The notes below the pieces were generated by a model, which saw only the letters and a list, made by a program, of their open reading frames with translations, made no database searches and was not told the DNA's origin. Source: Ptychodera flava (lineage: Eukaryota; Hemichordata; Enteropneusta; Ptychoderidae). Taken from it: a stretch of 64,000 nucleotides of DNA. The translations under genes were made by a program, and so were the position numbers. The stretch covers positions 19,351,599 through 19,415,598 of the forward strand of contig NC_091933.1 in NCBI RefSeq assembly GCF_041260155.1. Reading direction: 5' to 3'. Below are positions 26,801 to 37,662 of this stretch, one piece after another (the stretch's first letter is position 1; each line of letters begins with the position of its first letter).

Positions 26801-29800
26801 TCCTCAGGCTACTACTACCTGCTCACAAATGGCATGCATTCTGTACATCTTTTTTTTGCACTTTTTTCAGGTGCTCTGTTCACTGAATACATTGACTGGT
26901 CCAACAGGAGCTTGTAAAAGAGCCAACAGTCAAACTATAAAATTTTGACAGGCTTTTTATCTTCACTTAACAGACATATTTTTCATCACATGTTTCATAT
27001 CAGACAAAAAGTATCTTTCCTTTTACAAGCTACATTTACCATGATGCCAATGCGTAAATAATCGCCAAAAACAACAAAGGGTAGAGTACAGTGACCGCTG
27101 GCCAAAACATTCTTATTTTGCAAAGTAAATATGATCATGTACATGTAGTTCTCCCGGAAAGCAATCTAACATATCTGACTGACATTTTATGTGGCATATG
27201 AGGTGTGGAAGCTTTCAATAAGACCCAGCAACTTTTTACGGGTACACGTAGAATGTCTGCACTTAAGGCGCTCAGTTCTCTCTGACTCACCTGCTGGGCA
27301 GAACAAGGACACCTTGACCAAATCCTGCGGATACAGAGCTGCGTAGACTCCTGCTACTCCACCTCCCATGGAAATGCCGAGTATGTGAAATGGGGATTTG
27401 TCAAGTCCATAGGCCTGTACAAACTATAGGATCAATGCATTGAATAAACAGAATAAGAAAGAGGAAATGATATTAATAGTGTACTTTATGAATCTTTACA
27501 TAAACCTTTTAACATCAAATTTTTTTAAGTATTGCCCTTTTATTTTCTTTGGTGTGTTGGACCACTCTACATGGCATAAGGAGGTGCAAGGGTTCAAGCA
27601 ATTATATCAAACTCTTTGCTGATTAGCCACAATACATCTTTGTCACATCATGTCAGTATTGATTGCGTGTGACTACTGTAAATCTGCTCTTCCATTATTT
27701 CATTGATCTAATCTTTGTTAGACGAACCAAAGGTCAACCTCTGTCTGTCTATAAGGACTTGTCACTGAGAGACAAGATGTTGCGTCACATATTGAGTTCT
27801 CAGAGTACCAACAATTGAACAAGCATGCAGTCAACCTGCTCTGATTTGAGGATCAAGCAGGACTGACATGGTGAAGAGCTATATGGCCAACAGTGCAGCT
27901 AGACTCAACAGTCAACAAAATCCCTGTGAACGATGAAATGTTGAAACAACTATGGCCATTTGAGTACCATGCAAATGGGATCTTCATCATGTGAATTGAA
28001 TGCAATCATCTGTTGCAGAGTTACAGCAAAATATAATGAAAGTACACAGAGAATAATTTATACACATTCTGCATTACAAAATGCCAAAAAATAATTCAAT
28101 GCAATGATATACATGAACAGATAATACCATTGCTTTATCTATATTTCGCTCTCTGTTCTGAAGAATTTTCTGACAGACTTTCACTTATAAGACAGATATT
28201 ACACATTTTCAGTGACCATGAAAAAACCCAGAACAGCGTTAATTATCTTATGAACGTGCAAGTAACTCTTCCTGTGGGATATTTTTAAAAAGTTGGCTTG
28301 CAAGAAAGAAAACAAAAATTTGAAAAACCTACATGATGAATATTTTTGGCCTGTCCAACGAATGTGTAGTCAGCCTTCATGTCTCTGCTTGTTTTGCCAT
28401 GGCCTGGCATATCCAAGATAATGACGTGTACATCTGTTGGCAATGCCTGTTACATACAGTAAAAGAAAGAACTATTTGCATTTTATTGCTTGCCTCTGAT
28501 CATCTGAAGAGGGTTTTCCCTAATGCTAAAGAGGGAGGGAGGGGGGGGGAGGATATATGATAGATTTATTCACAAATAGAGTCATGCATGGGTATATGGA
28601 TCTTGAGGGGAGTAAAACATTTGACCACAGATTATATAGAACACATTGCTGGTATGTGGAAAAAGTTGACTGGCATACATAAGGCAAATAAATTAACTTG
28701 TTGAAAACATTTATTGTATTTTTTTTTTTGGGGGGGGGGGATAAAACTTAATGCAAAAGCGAGTTAAAAAGATAAAAATAAACAAAAACAAATTACCTTG
28801 ATCACACGTGCCCACATGTCTTTAGCACCAGAAAATCCATGCAGAAAGAGCATGGTTGGTTTGGAAGATTTCCCCTTTCCCCTCTCAGCATAACAAAAGG
28901 TGAAGTCGCCAGCTTTAAGATAGTTTACCCTCAATCCAAGTGAGAACATGAGATACCTGGGCAAGAAAATAATAACAATATTTCAAAGTGAGAATTAGAG
29001 TGTCGTATTCCTATACGTCACGAGTACCAATTGTCTGAGTGAGATATTGCACTGTGGTTGCACTCTGCCCTCCAGAGGCTCAGAAAGTCTTTGAATCAAT
29101 GTAGGAATTTCTGAAAATCTTTTGGTATTGGTCCTATACCAGCATGTGTTACCTGCAATAACATTTTCTTGTATCAGAGAGAACTCTCTTGAATCAGTGC
29201 CATGTGACTTCAGCTAAGAGAGCACAGTGGATTGGTAGTACTTTCCGATGGTTTTGAGGAGAGACTGAAGCTCTTACCAAGAGTGAAACAACAGTCCGGG
29301 TTATGTCCACAAGAGGATAGTTGGGAAAAGCCAATGGCGTACCGTATATGTAATGAGGCTAAGGCAAGAACAATCACATACTGTATATGTAATGGCGGTT
29401 AAAGGTTAAGTGGGTTCACTTTGAAATGTTATGCTGAGATCGCGATCTGATCTGACAGATCCACCGTGACCGATCGAGTGAGAATGTTGGCTACCTGGAG
29501 GTCTCGAGTCAATTTGCGACGTTCTACGGTGTTAAAAATTGTAAGGATTTCTTCAGAAATAGTTTTCTGAGTGTCTTTACCCTAGACCATGTTCGACGAA
29601 GAGTTATTTGACGTTTTTCGTACTCTTTACCAGCTTCTGGTTAACTTTTCGGCGATTGATTCTGTGTGCGTTTTTCTGAGCGAAGGGTCAATCGTACCGG
29701 GAAATGCATGGTGATCGAAAAAATCGTGCTCCATCGTGCTCCGATCATTGACAGAACAGTTGACCCATTGTTGCAAAGCTTGAAACATTCTCCATGCTAC

Positions 29801-31333
29801 AGATGGAAAGGTTAAATTAAATTTGACCAAAAATAGGCGATATTGGCGACAAATAACTTGCTGTAAATTTACAAGGGTCAAATCCTGATTTCGAGGAGCG
29901 GTACCTAGCCAGGAAAATCATCCAAAGAAGTAATATTCGATGTAATAACCACCAGTGTCAGTCGCCATCTCGACCATACTGAACATTGTGCATAACGTCT
30001 ACATCTAAAAACTACCTACTGCTAAAAATAAAGGGTGAAATCTAGCCGAAAGTTCCAAACTCATTGCAATCTGCGAGCCAAGGATTGCATGGTTCATGAT
30101 TCATGACGTTCGCAGCGGCAGGTTCGCTGATTGGTCAATCGTAATATCCTCTGTATGGACATAACCCGGACTGAACAAAGACATCATCTTCACAAAAGCT
30201 TGTATCATTTTATAAGATTTTTTCCTTTCATCATCTACATGGTGTCAAATCACTAAAATCCATGGCAACTGCATCACGGATGCGAATTAAAATTTAAAAA
30301 CTTTATCTGTTGATGATTCCTTTTTTAATTTGGCAAAATATGTGTCCTGCATCAGTGTTTATGATAAATTATGTATGTATATACGGTGAACTTTAATTTT
30401 GTGGTAGCTGGCAGGATCAAATAGTGGAAGAACTCATTTGCATTGCAAAGATATCAAAAATGCATTTGTATATATTTTTATCTGATATCAACTTTTGTTC
30501 AATTTGAACTCAAAACATACAGTATACCTCCGTATACCTATATTAACCCTAAGGTAGTATGCCCCTCGAAGATGAAAGACTTAAAACTTTTGCTCAAACT
30601 TTCCTATATGAAACTGTCAACCATTCTCTTACCAAATAGGAATAAAACTCAGGGTCAACATGTAAAGTATGGTATCAGAGAAGCAAATTACCTAACATTT
30701 ACCGATATTTGAAACTAAAATAGCTGCCATTTGTGCGTTAACTGTATGAAGAAAAATTTAAATTTGATTTTTAAAAAAAACTAAGATGGTGAAAATTTTT
30801 CTTACTCCAAGAGCACTAAAATGAGCCCCCAAAGTGGTAGATCAAAATAAATTGTAAGAGTTTGAGGCACGGCGCTGAGTCAGTGTTCAAAGCCTTGGCT
30901 ATCTCCACATCTCTAAATAAAGATGGTACAACATCCCAAGTAAGTTCTTGCAATTTTGAATGCAACCCTCTGCACAGATAGAGTTCAATGCAACCCACAC
31001 ATGCAAACCACACATGCCAGAACAAACAAAACACATTAACTCAATCAAAACAATGAATACCTCACTACAATGTGCTTCAATGGCGTCGGGGACAATTTTG
31101 TCCATCAGCTGAACTATAATCCAGGCCACACAGAGAGCACTTTAATTCAGTAATTTTCTTGATAGCTTTTGCCTTTGACTCTGACACTACATATGTTGAA
31201 GATTTTGTTTTTACCTGATATAGAAATTGTACAAAATGGCTGGTCTGAAGATAAACAGGATTACATTTGCAATGGCTGTTGATCCAAGGAGACCCAAGAC
31301 TCCGCCAACAATTGCTGTGACTGCAGACACCAT
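23888..31333 (-). CDS. ABHD6: ABHD6, monoacylglycerol lipase (8 coding exons, 315 aa)
   Basis: A membrane-anchored serine hydrolase. In vertebrates ABHD6 cleaves monoacylglycerols, including 2-arachidonoylglycerol, with the active site facing the cytosol. Coding exons in transcript order: 31215-31333, 28797-28956, 28333-28446, 27291-27423, 26583-26701, 25562-25616, 24498-24598, 23888-24034. All junctions are GT/AG and keep frame. Residues ~5-37 form the N-terminal membrane anchor. The oxyanion motif HGFSG is at 79-83. The nucleophile elbow GISMGG gives Ser149, with Asp266 in WGEFD and His295 in CGHS, so the triad is intact. DMPGHG and VAGVYAALYP also match ABHD6. Human ABHD6 is 337 aa; the missing residues lie mainly in the cap (about 176-233), with ~12 fewer between Ser and Asp. 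An acceptor (CCCCACAG) 13 bases upstream of the ATG implies a 5' UTR exon. No stop, frameshift or missing catalytic residue was found. Confidence 0.93.
29292..30173. mobile_element. 882-bp TIR element in ABHD6 intron 1
   Basis: CAGTCCGGGTTATGTCCA at the left end is inverted at the right (TGGACATAACCCGGACTG), with AGAGGATA also shared, giving a ~27-bp TIR. AACAA flanks both sides (29287-29291 and 30174-30178), a 5-bp target repeat. No transposase frame. The superfamily is uncertain. Confidence 0.75.
30575..30890 (+). repeat. Dispersed repeat, copy 2, in ABHD6 intron 1
   Basis: Partner of 5770-6100 in the same orientation, aligned block by block (GGTATCAGAGAAGCAAATTA, CCTAACATT, GTTAACTGTATGAAGAAAAA, ACTCCAAGAGC, AAAATGAGCCCCCAAAG). 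It lies between coding exons 1 and 2 of ABHD6. Confidence 0.55.
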
Positions 31334-31844
31334 TGTATTTTACTTCTGTGGGGAAACAGAATACAAGATAAACAACACCTAAAAGTTTGATCAGAACTTA
31401 TGAAAACTCATCTTGCGATGACAAACTTTCATTTTCAGAATGAAAGTTCTCTGAGACAAAAAACCTTGCTACTGATTGAGTCACACAGTTCTGTAACTTA
31501 CACAACTTCATATTATGATGTTCTACATTTCCCGTCAAGACAGAGGGGGGAAATTTCATTATCACCATTCAGTACATTGAAAATATTTGATGCTTGTCTA
31601 ATGCATGTAGGATTATGGATGCATACAATTAAATCTTATATGCAAATGAAGACAAATTGGGAAGAAAACCTCTTCACTTGATAAAGCAGTAGTTGTACAA
31701 CATGCTCAGCTAGCTATCATTTTCATCATTAGGGGCAATAGTAACTTTCAAGAATGGACTGTTTAACCATTATCTATCTTGTTATTTTACTATATCATAT
31801 CCGCTGATGACATAGTTGTGTAATAAAGTTATATAATAAAGTGT

Positions 31845-31845
31845 C

Positions 31846-31890
<45 letters not shown>

Positions 31891-31915
31891 ATATATATAT
31901 ATATATATGACCGAC

Positions 31916-31974
<59 letters not shown>

Positions 31975-32008
31975 GACCCGCATGGGTCACTTTTCATTCA
32001 CCACTGTA

Positions 32009-32080
<72 letters not shown>
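31845..32080. repeat. Clustered (TA)n tracts upstream of ABHD6
   Basis: Four TA tracts separated by short unique pieces, including ATGACCCGCATGGGTCAC. They fall inside the presumed ABHD6 5' UTR intron. Confidence 0.9.
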
Positions 32081-32081
<1 letters not shown>

Positions 32082-32575
32082 AACAAGGGCCATACATACC
32101 ACGCACATTGAAGAAACTACGCTTACACTTTGGAAACCCATAATCACGAATCACATTGCATTATGACCCTTCTTGCTGACACCATAGAACAAACGAGAGT
32201 CGATCTAACTTGTATTGTACTGGCTATGCTGATGCAGACTTTGTTCTGACACTTGCTATAGGGTTTGGTGCTGTTTTTGTGTGACTCTGATCACGGTCAT
32301 CCCTATAAAACCGTGCACTGATCATGGAGGTAAAAGCTAACTTGTTGCATTACATAAGGACTTGGAGGATCAACGAGCAAAAGCTCCTGTGCCTGAATTC
32401 ACGCATAAGCTAGCCGTTTCTAGATCCATGGCATGGTCCATGACATATGACAACGGACAAGAAAGACGGGCCCTGTCCTGCGAAAGCCCTGTATGTATAA
32501 TGACTCTAAGTACAGTATTTGCAGGTCAAACGACTGTGCTTCGTTTAGGAAAACTAAATTAGTAGTTCACATACC

Positions 32576-32800
32576 GCACACAACGTCAACGGCTGATCTC
32601 GTTCTAGGACAAGGTGGTCGGGCCGGTACCGGTGACATGTATGACACACAATGACCTTCGCACACAGTTTTGAAAAGTCTGTCAACCCCTCGTCGCCATG
32701 AGCCGGTAAGGGCAAAGTTGTTCTCAGAATGGTCGTAGCTGGCGCATTTCTCAAGCTCATTGTTGTGCATGTGACCGGGCATTTAAACGAGCTTCGCGCT
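32576..32800 (-). promoter_or_regulatory. Candidate ABHD6 5' UTR exon and promoter region
   Basis: This segment is richer in G, C and CpG than its surroundings. Read on the minus strand it ends TTGTGTGCG at 32576-32584, followed by GTATGTG, a plausible splice donor. The ABHD6 coding exon has an acceptor just before its ATG, so a non-coding first exon must lie upstream, and this is the best candidate seen. No transcript evidence; another site is possible. Confidence 0.3.
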
Positions 32801-33019
32801 CACACTGGCTGATATAATAGCAGTGATAAACTCGGCAACGTAGCTTTTTATCGCATTTTGGTGTAATATGTCTTTGTCTTATAAATTCACCCATGGCCAC
32901 AGATAAGCATATTTGTTCTCACCGCAAATTTCAGCGCAAACTTGATGAGTTCGCATGTCAGCGCAGCGCTGAGTATCGGTTTAGTTCCTCAGAGACTTAA
33001 GCTTGAATGCAAAAACATT

Positions 33020-34128
33020 TCTCCACCCCTTATGAGTCGGAAGATAGCAAATTTGAGGCAAAAATCATGGTCGCTTGACTAATTTCAACCAGAATATGCA
33101 CTTTTCTGAGGTGATAAAATATCAAGAATTTATCATATTGAATACTTGCCTTTCTATTTAAATCATGAAAAGTTTTCTGTACGTATATACACACAAAACC
33201 ACAAAAGGCAAAAGGCAACCGACAAAGGGGATAACCTTGCTGTACATGTAACAAGGCTGGTCAGCTTATTTTAAATAATGAAACATGCGTATGCATTATT
33301 GTTTAAATACTTCCATTACTTTTATTGGTTTAACATAGTAACTTTCAATCCATGGCGACGATTTGTTCAATATTTAAGCCTCACATCAAAGGAAACACAA
33401 AAACGATGGCTCCTTATTTATCGAACGAGTCGGTGGACTAAAAATTGCACAATGTTGACACTTTAAAATTCGCATCGAAGACCAATATATCAGCAAATGT
33501 TTGTACTGATTACCCTTGTCTATAAATAATATGACAATGTGTAAATGATAAAATCAAAATATAAACAATTAAATAGATACACTTGTGAACCGTCTGAATC
33601 AATTTCCTGCATTGTATTGTAATTGTAAATAATTTAAAATGTCGCTCGACAAGTGTGCGTTTGTTATCAACAGTTGTGCTTTTTAACCCTTGTGACCCCT
33701 TCGTGTGTTACCTATCATATTATAGCTTTGTCAGTACCAGTGAATTTTGTGACGTCATCCCACCAGATTATGACTGATAGCGTGTCCGATTATTCAGCAT
33801 TGTGGGACAAGATTTCCACATCAAAAATTCACTGGCATCTCCAAAACATTATAAAGTAATTTCAATAATGTACCCGATCGCGGTCTTTGCACTCCGATAT
33901 TGTACTCGTACATTATGTCGTGCACAGTTCACCATTATGGGCCGGGAGGGAGTACATTATCACTTAATTTTATTCATATCTCTCTCTGTCTTTAGAGCTG
34001 TGTACACCACCGCGTTTCCCACGTTTGCATACGATGATAATGTACGCATTCGATTTTTCTCTTTGGTCCTTTGCAAAGCTGAGATAGGCTGACATCAAAT
34101 TTCGACATGTTCACAGGTCAGACATGGT
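33020..34128. other. Duplicated 3' flank of the first SLC46 gene
   Basis: Non-coding. It aligns with 46250-47830, the 3' flank of the second copy: TATCGAACGAGTCGGTGGAC versus TGTCGAACGAATCGTTGGAC, then CAAAATGTTGACACTT-like and GACAATGTGTAAATGA-like blocks. So the duplicated unit includes at least 1 kb downstream of the genes. TTTATT at 33969-33974 gives AATAAA on the minus strand, ~155 bp past the stop, a likely poly(A) signal. Confidence 0.6.
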
Positions 34129-34671
34129 TCATTTCGTAGCGATAGTGCCATAGTCTTCTGTCGAAGGTGAGGTTTCGTTTATAGGAGCTGACAGACACTT
34201 GTCATTCATTAATGGATCAAGTGGTTGCAACTTCTCACCAATGCAGTCCTGTACTTGAAGCGCACTGAAATACGTGAAAGAAAACAAAGCGAGGTTAAAC
34301 AGTAGATAAGACGGTTTAGGCGGCCAAGGAAACCATCCTATAAGTTGATGTCAAATCGAAAATAATTTGTAATCAAGTAAGACGACATTGCTTCGTTCAA
34401 CTGCGTCCGACGCTAGTCGGCGTTTTCTACTTTGATTCCGACATGACTAGAAATGAGAACTTACCCGACCAGGAAGACTGCTATAAGAATCGTAAACGCA
34501 AACACAAGATATACCGCATTCGGCATAAATTCCACAGTTGATGAATAGATGTTGTTGTACACAAGAGGCGATATACTCTGGGCAACTCCTTGTATGCCGC
34601 AGAAGAAAGAAAACATCACGCCTATGGAAAGACAGGTAGTAATATATGTTCATAAGTTTCAAATTATCATA

Positions 34672-34713
<42 letters not shown>

Positions 34714-37591
34714 GGCACTTACAAAGGCGGACTAATAAATTATTGCACCTTTACTTTTGTGATTTAGAAACTTGTAAGTTTGATTTAAAATACGATTTAC
34801 GTTACGCTTTATAAGCCTGGTTGATTGGATAAACTGGAGCCTACAATTTATACATGTGTCAAGCATCAATGATCGTGATCTAACAGAAGGTTGCACATCG
34901 AAGCTTACGATAAAATGTCTACAAAATATACTGACGTGTCTCTATACGCACTATCGAAGGAGCCCTTCATGCTATGTGGTGAAATGCATTGGAAACGCAG
35001 TGAATTTTGAAATTCAGGAAGGAACATGTATGGCATTTTTTATCATCATGGTGAACAGTCTACAAGCACTGAGAGAAGACTGCTCAACGACATTCGCCCA
35101 AGCTGCTCCCAAGGACCCTTTGTCAAACTTTCATAAAGCATTAGGTGCATTTTAGAGATTGTTACTTTGTACTTAGACTGGAAGATCCGTCGCTCGAGGG
35201 CGCTCTCCACGCTTCCCCTAGGGAGGGGAGCGTACAGGGCGCGTCCTCGAGCGACGGATCTTTCAGTCCACTTTGTACTTCGCGTTTGACTTTCTTGCAT
35301 CCATTCCAGGGGAGGTAAGAATGATCAACGCGTTACCAAGAAACTGAAATCACGTGGGGTAGAGTAACCATGCTGAAATGGATAATGAACTGTTCTACTG
35401 GTTGAAGACACGCTGGAAATGAAGCGCCAGTAAAAATATTATATTGAACTGCAAAACTTTAAAGGTGTACAATCATGTAACATACTTTACTTTTTGAGAA
35501 AAAAAGGCTGACATACCCTGAAGAACATTTTACTTTTCCGTTGGAATACCGTTCTAAATACCTTAACTGTGAAGACATGTCCAAAGTGCAAATGTGGGGT
35601 TCTGGGTCGTGTTAGAGTCATGCGCAGGGGTCACAAGTCGTGCTAGATCAAACGCAGGGGTCAAAAACTTACATTTCATCTAAAGCTTGGTCAAAAGTCA
35701 GCATGTAGGCTACATGAGGCGAAAAATAAGGAGTACCAAATTAATGTTGGCTGGTTCAGGGGTAGTTCTCTTCACGTGGTTTCATTTCTGTTCAAATTTT
35801 TGACAGTCACATCAAACGGTAAGTCGGACCACAGGCGCTCCTTAGCTGGGTCGTCTCCGAAAATCGATCTACTTAGCAGACGACCCAGCTAAGGAGCGCC
35901 TGTGAGTCGGACTGTAGACAGTAGTTTATGTACTGTCTATGGTCGGACTTGCAATTGCTCACGATGTAACTACTTTAGTAAGCACCTACCCTGCTCAGTC
36001 GGGTGTACCAGCTTTGACATGCGCCCTCGCAGAACGGGGTAACTGAGACTGGACAGGCATCCAACGAAGGGGGCTGCAATAATGAAGGTGGGGGCGGTGT
36101 TAGTGAATGATAAAAAATGTACCGGGATGAAAGTAAGAGAGGAACGACACGTGGCTCGTTGTGACTGGTACATTCCGTTGTCGAGGGCTGAAGATGTGTC
36201 GACTGTCATCGGCGTAGAGATTTTAATTTCATGGCAGTCGAAGTGGACGTTGTTTCAGTTGATGGTGTCACAGCGATCGATATACGCGTATTTCCCGGGG
36301 GGGGGGGTAACTCCACGGCTAATAGTACGGGGGGGCTCCGCACGAACATGGAAACCCAAACTGTTGTGATACCAGTTTTGAGCAAAAAAAACTACCCTTT
36401 CTGATACCTAGTTGTGGAAACGCAGCTATCTCTTGGCGGGGTAGCGTGAGTTGCTTTGTGAGTGGCGGGGTTGACCTTTGACCCGCATAGCAACTCACGC
36501 TGCCCCGCCAACAGATAGCTGCGTTTCCACAGCTATCTGATACCATACAATACCATACATATACAGATACGACTCACTCGCCTTGCGTACCAGGGGTACC
36601 AACAGTCAAACCGACAGATCGGAAATATTGATGGTAGATCTGGGATGTAGATACATGGGTTTCCAGTGTTGACAGCATGATTTTTTAACAAATGTCAGTT
36701 TGTACGTGTTTAAAACCGGACCCTTTCTCATACCAACACCTCGTGAAAAGTATACCCTTTCTGATACCAAACTGTGCAAATAAACGACCCCTTTCGCGCG
36801 GACCCTCCCCGTATAGCCATCTATGGAGTTACCCCCCCCCCGGTGTATTTTAATTTTGTCGATTTTGAAAGATTTTGCTTTACTTATATTTTTACTGTAA
36901 TTTTGTAAAATTGCGTTAATTAAAACGTTCTATGTTTAGGGTTGACTATCAAGGGCTTGATGTTTCGACAATTACACTCTGTGGTTTGCGAGAGATTATT
37001 TGAGCTGCAGTTTCTGAGTTGCTCCGATCACTACAACGTCGTATATGTTATAAGTCGGCATGATATGGATAGTCATTAACGACAAACATCAGCAGTAGCA
37101 TAATTATAAGTTCTTGTCAGGATTAAACCATAGACTATGATTAAACCTACTACTACTGCTGCTGCTGCTACTTTTGTTACTACTTACCACACAATATCAT
37201 GATGGGGCTCTTGGCGAATGCAATCATAAGGTACAAGCCAATTGCGGACAGGAAACTGACCTGCGCAATACCAATGTCGCCCATACAGCAAGCAAGGAGT
37301 TTTCCGCCGGCCAACAGACCTTAAAAGTCAAGCAGAGGTATACATTATCCAAACGCACTTTTATTTTACATGGAGTTTTAAATATGCACGAACATTATCG
37401 AACTTAAATTAGTGAGCTGGGCAGTAATTTTTATGTGCCCCTGAGACCTAATTCACCAAACATTTCGTTAGATTAACGTGCCATGGTTATGCTCCACGGA
37501 ATGTTTTACACCTTTCTGTGAAATTTCAACTGTTTTCTTTTCTTTGGCAAAAGTATGACATTATTTTGTAGGTATGTAGTCTGGTGAATTT

Positions 37592-37662
<71 letters not shown>

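Noticed and set aside
28764-28964. Alternative ABHD6 start at the upstream methionine of exon 2
   Set aside because: That methionine lies in intron sequence before the acceptor; splicing from 31215 gives the membrane anchor expected of ABHD6.
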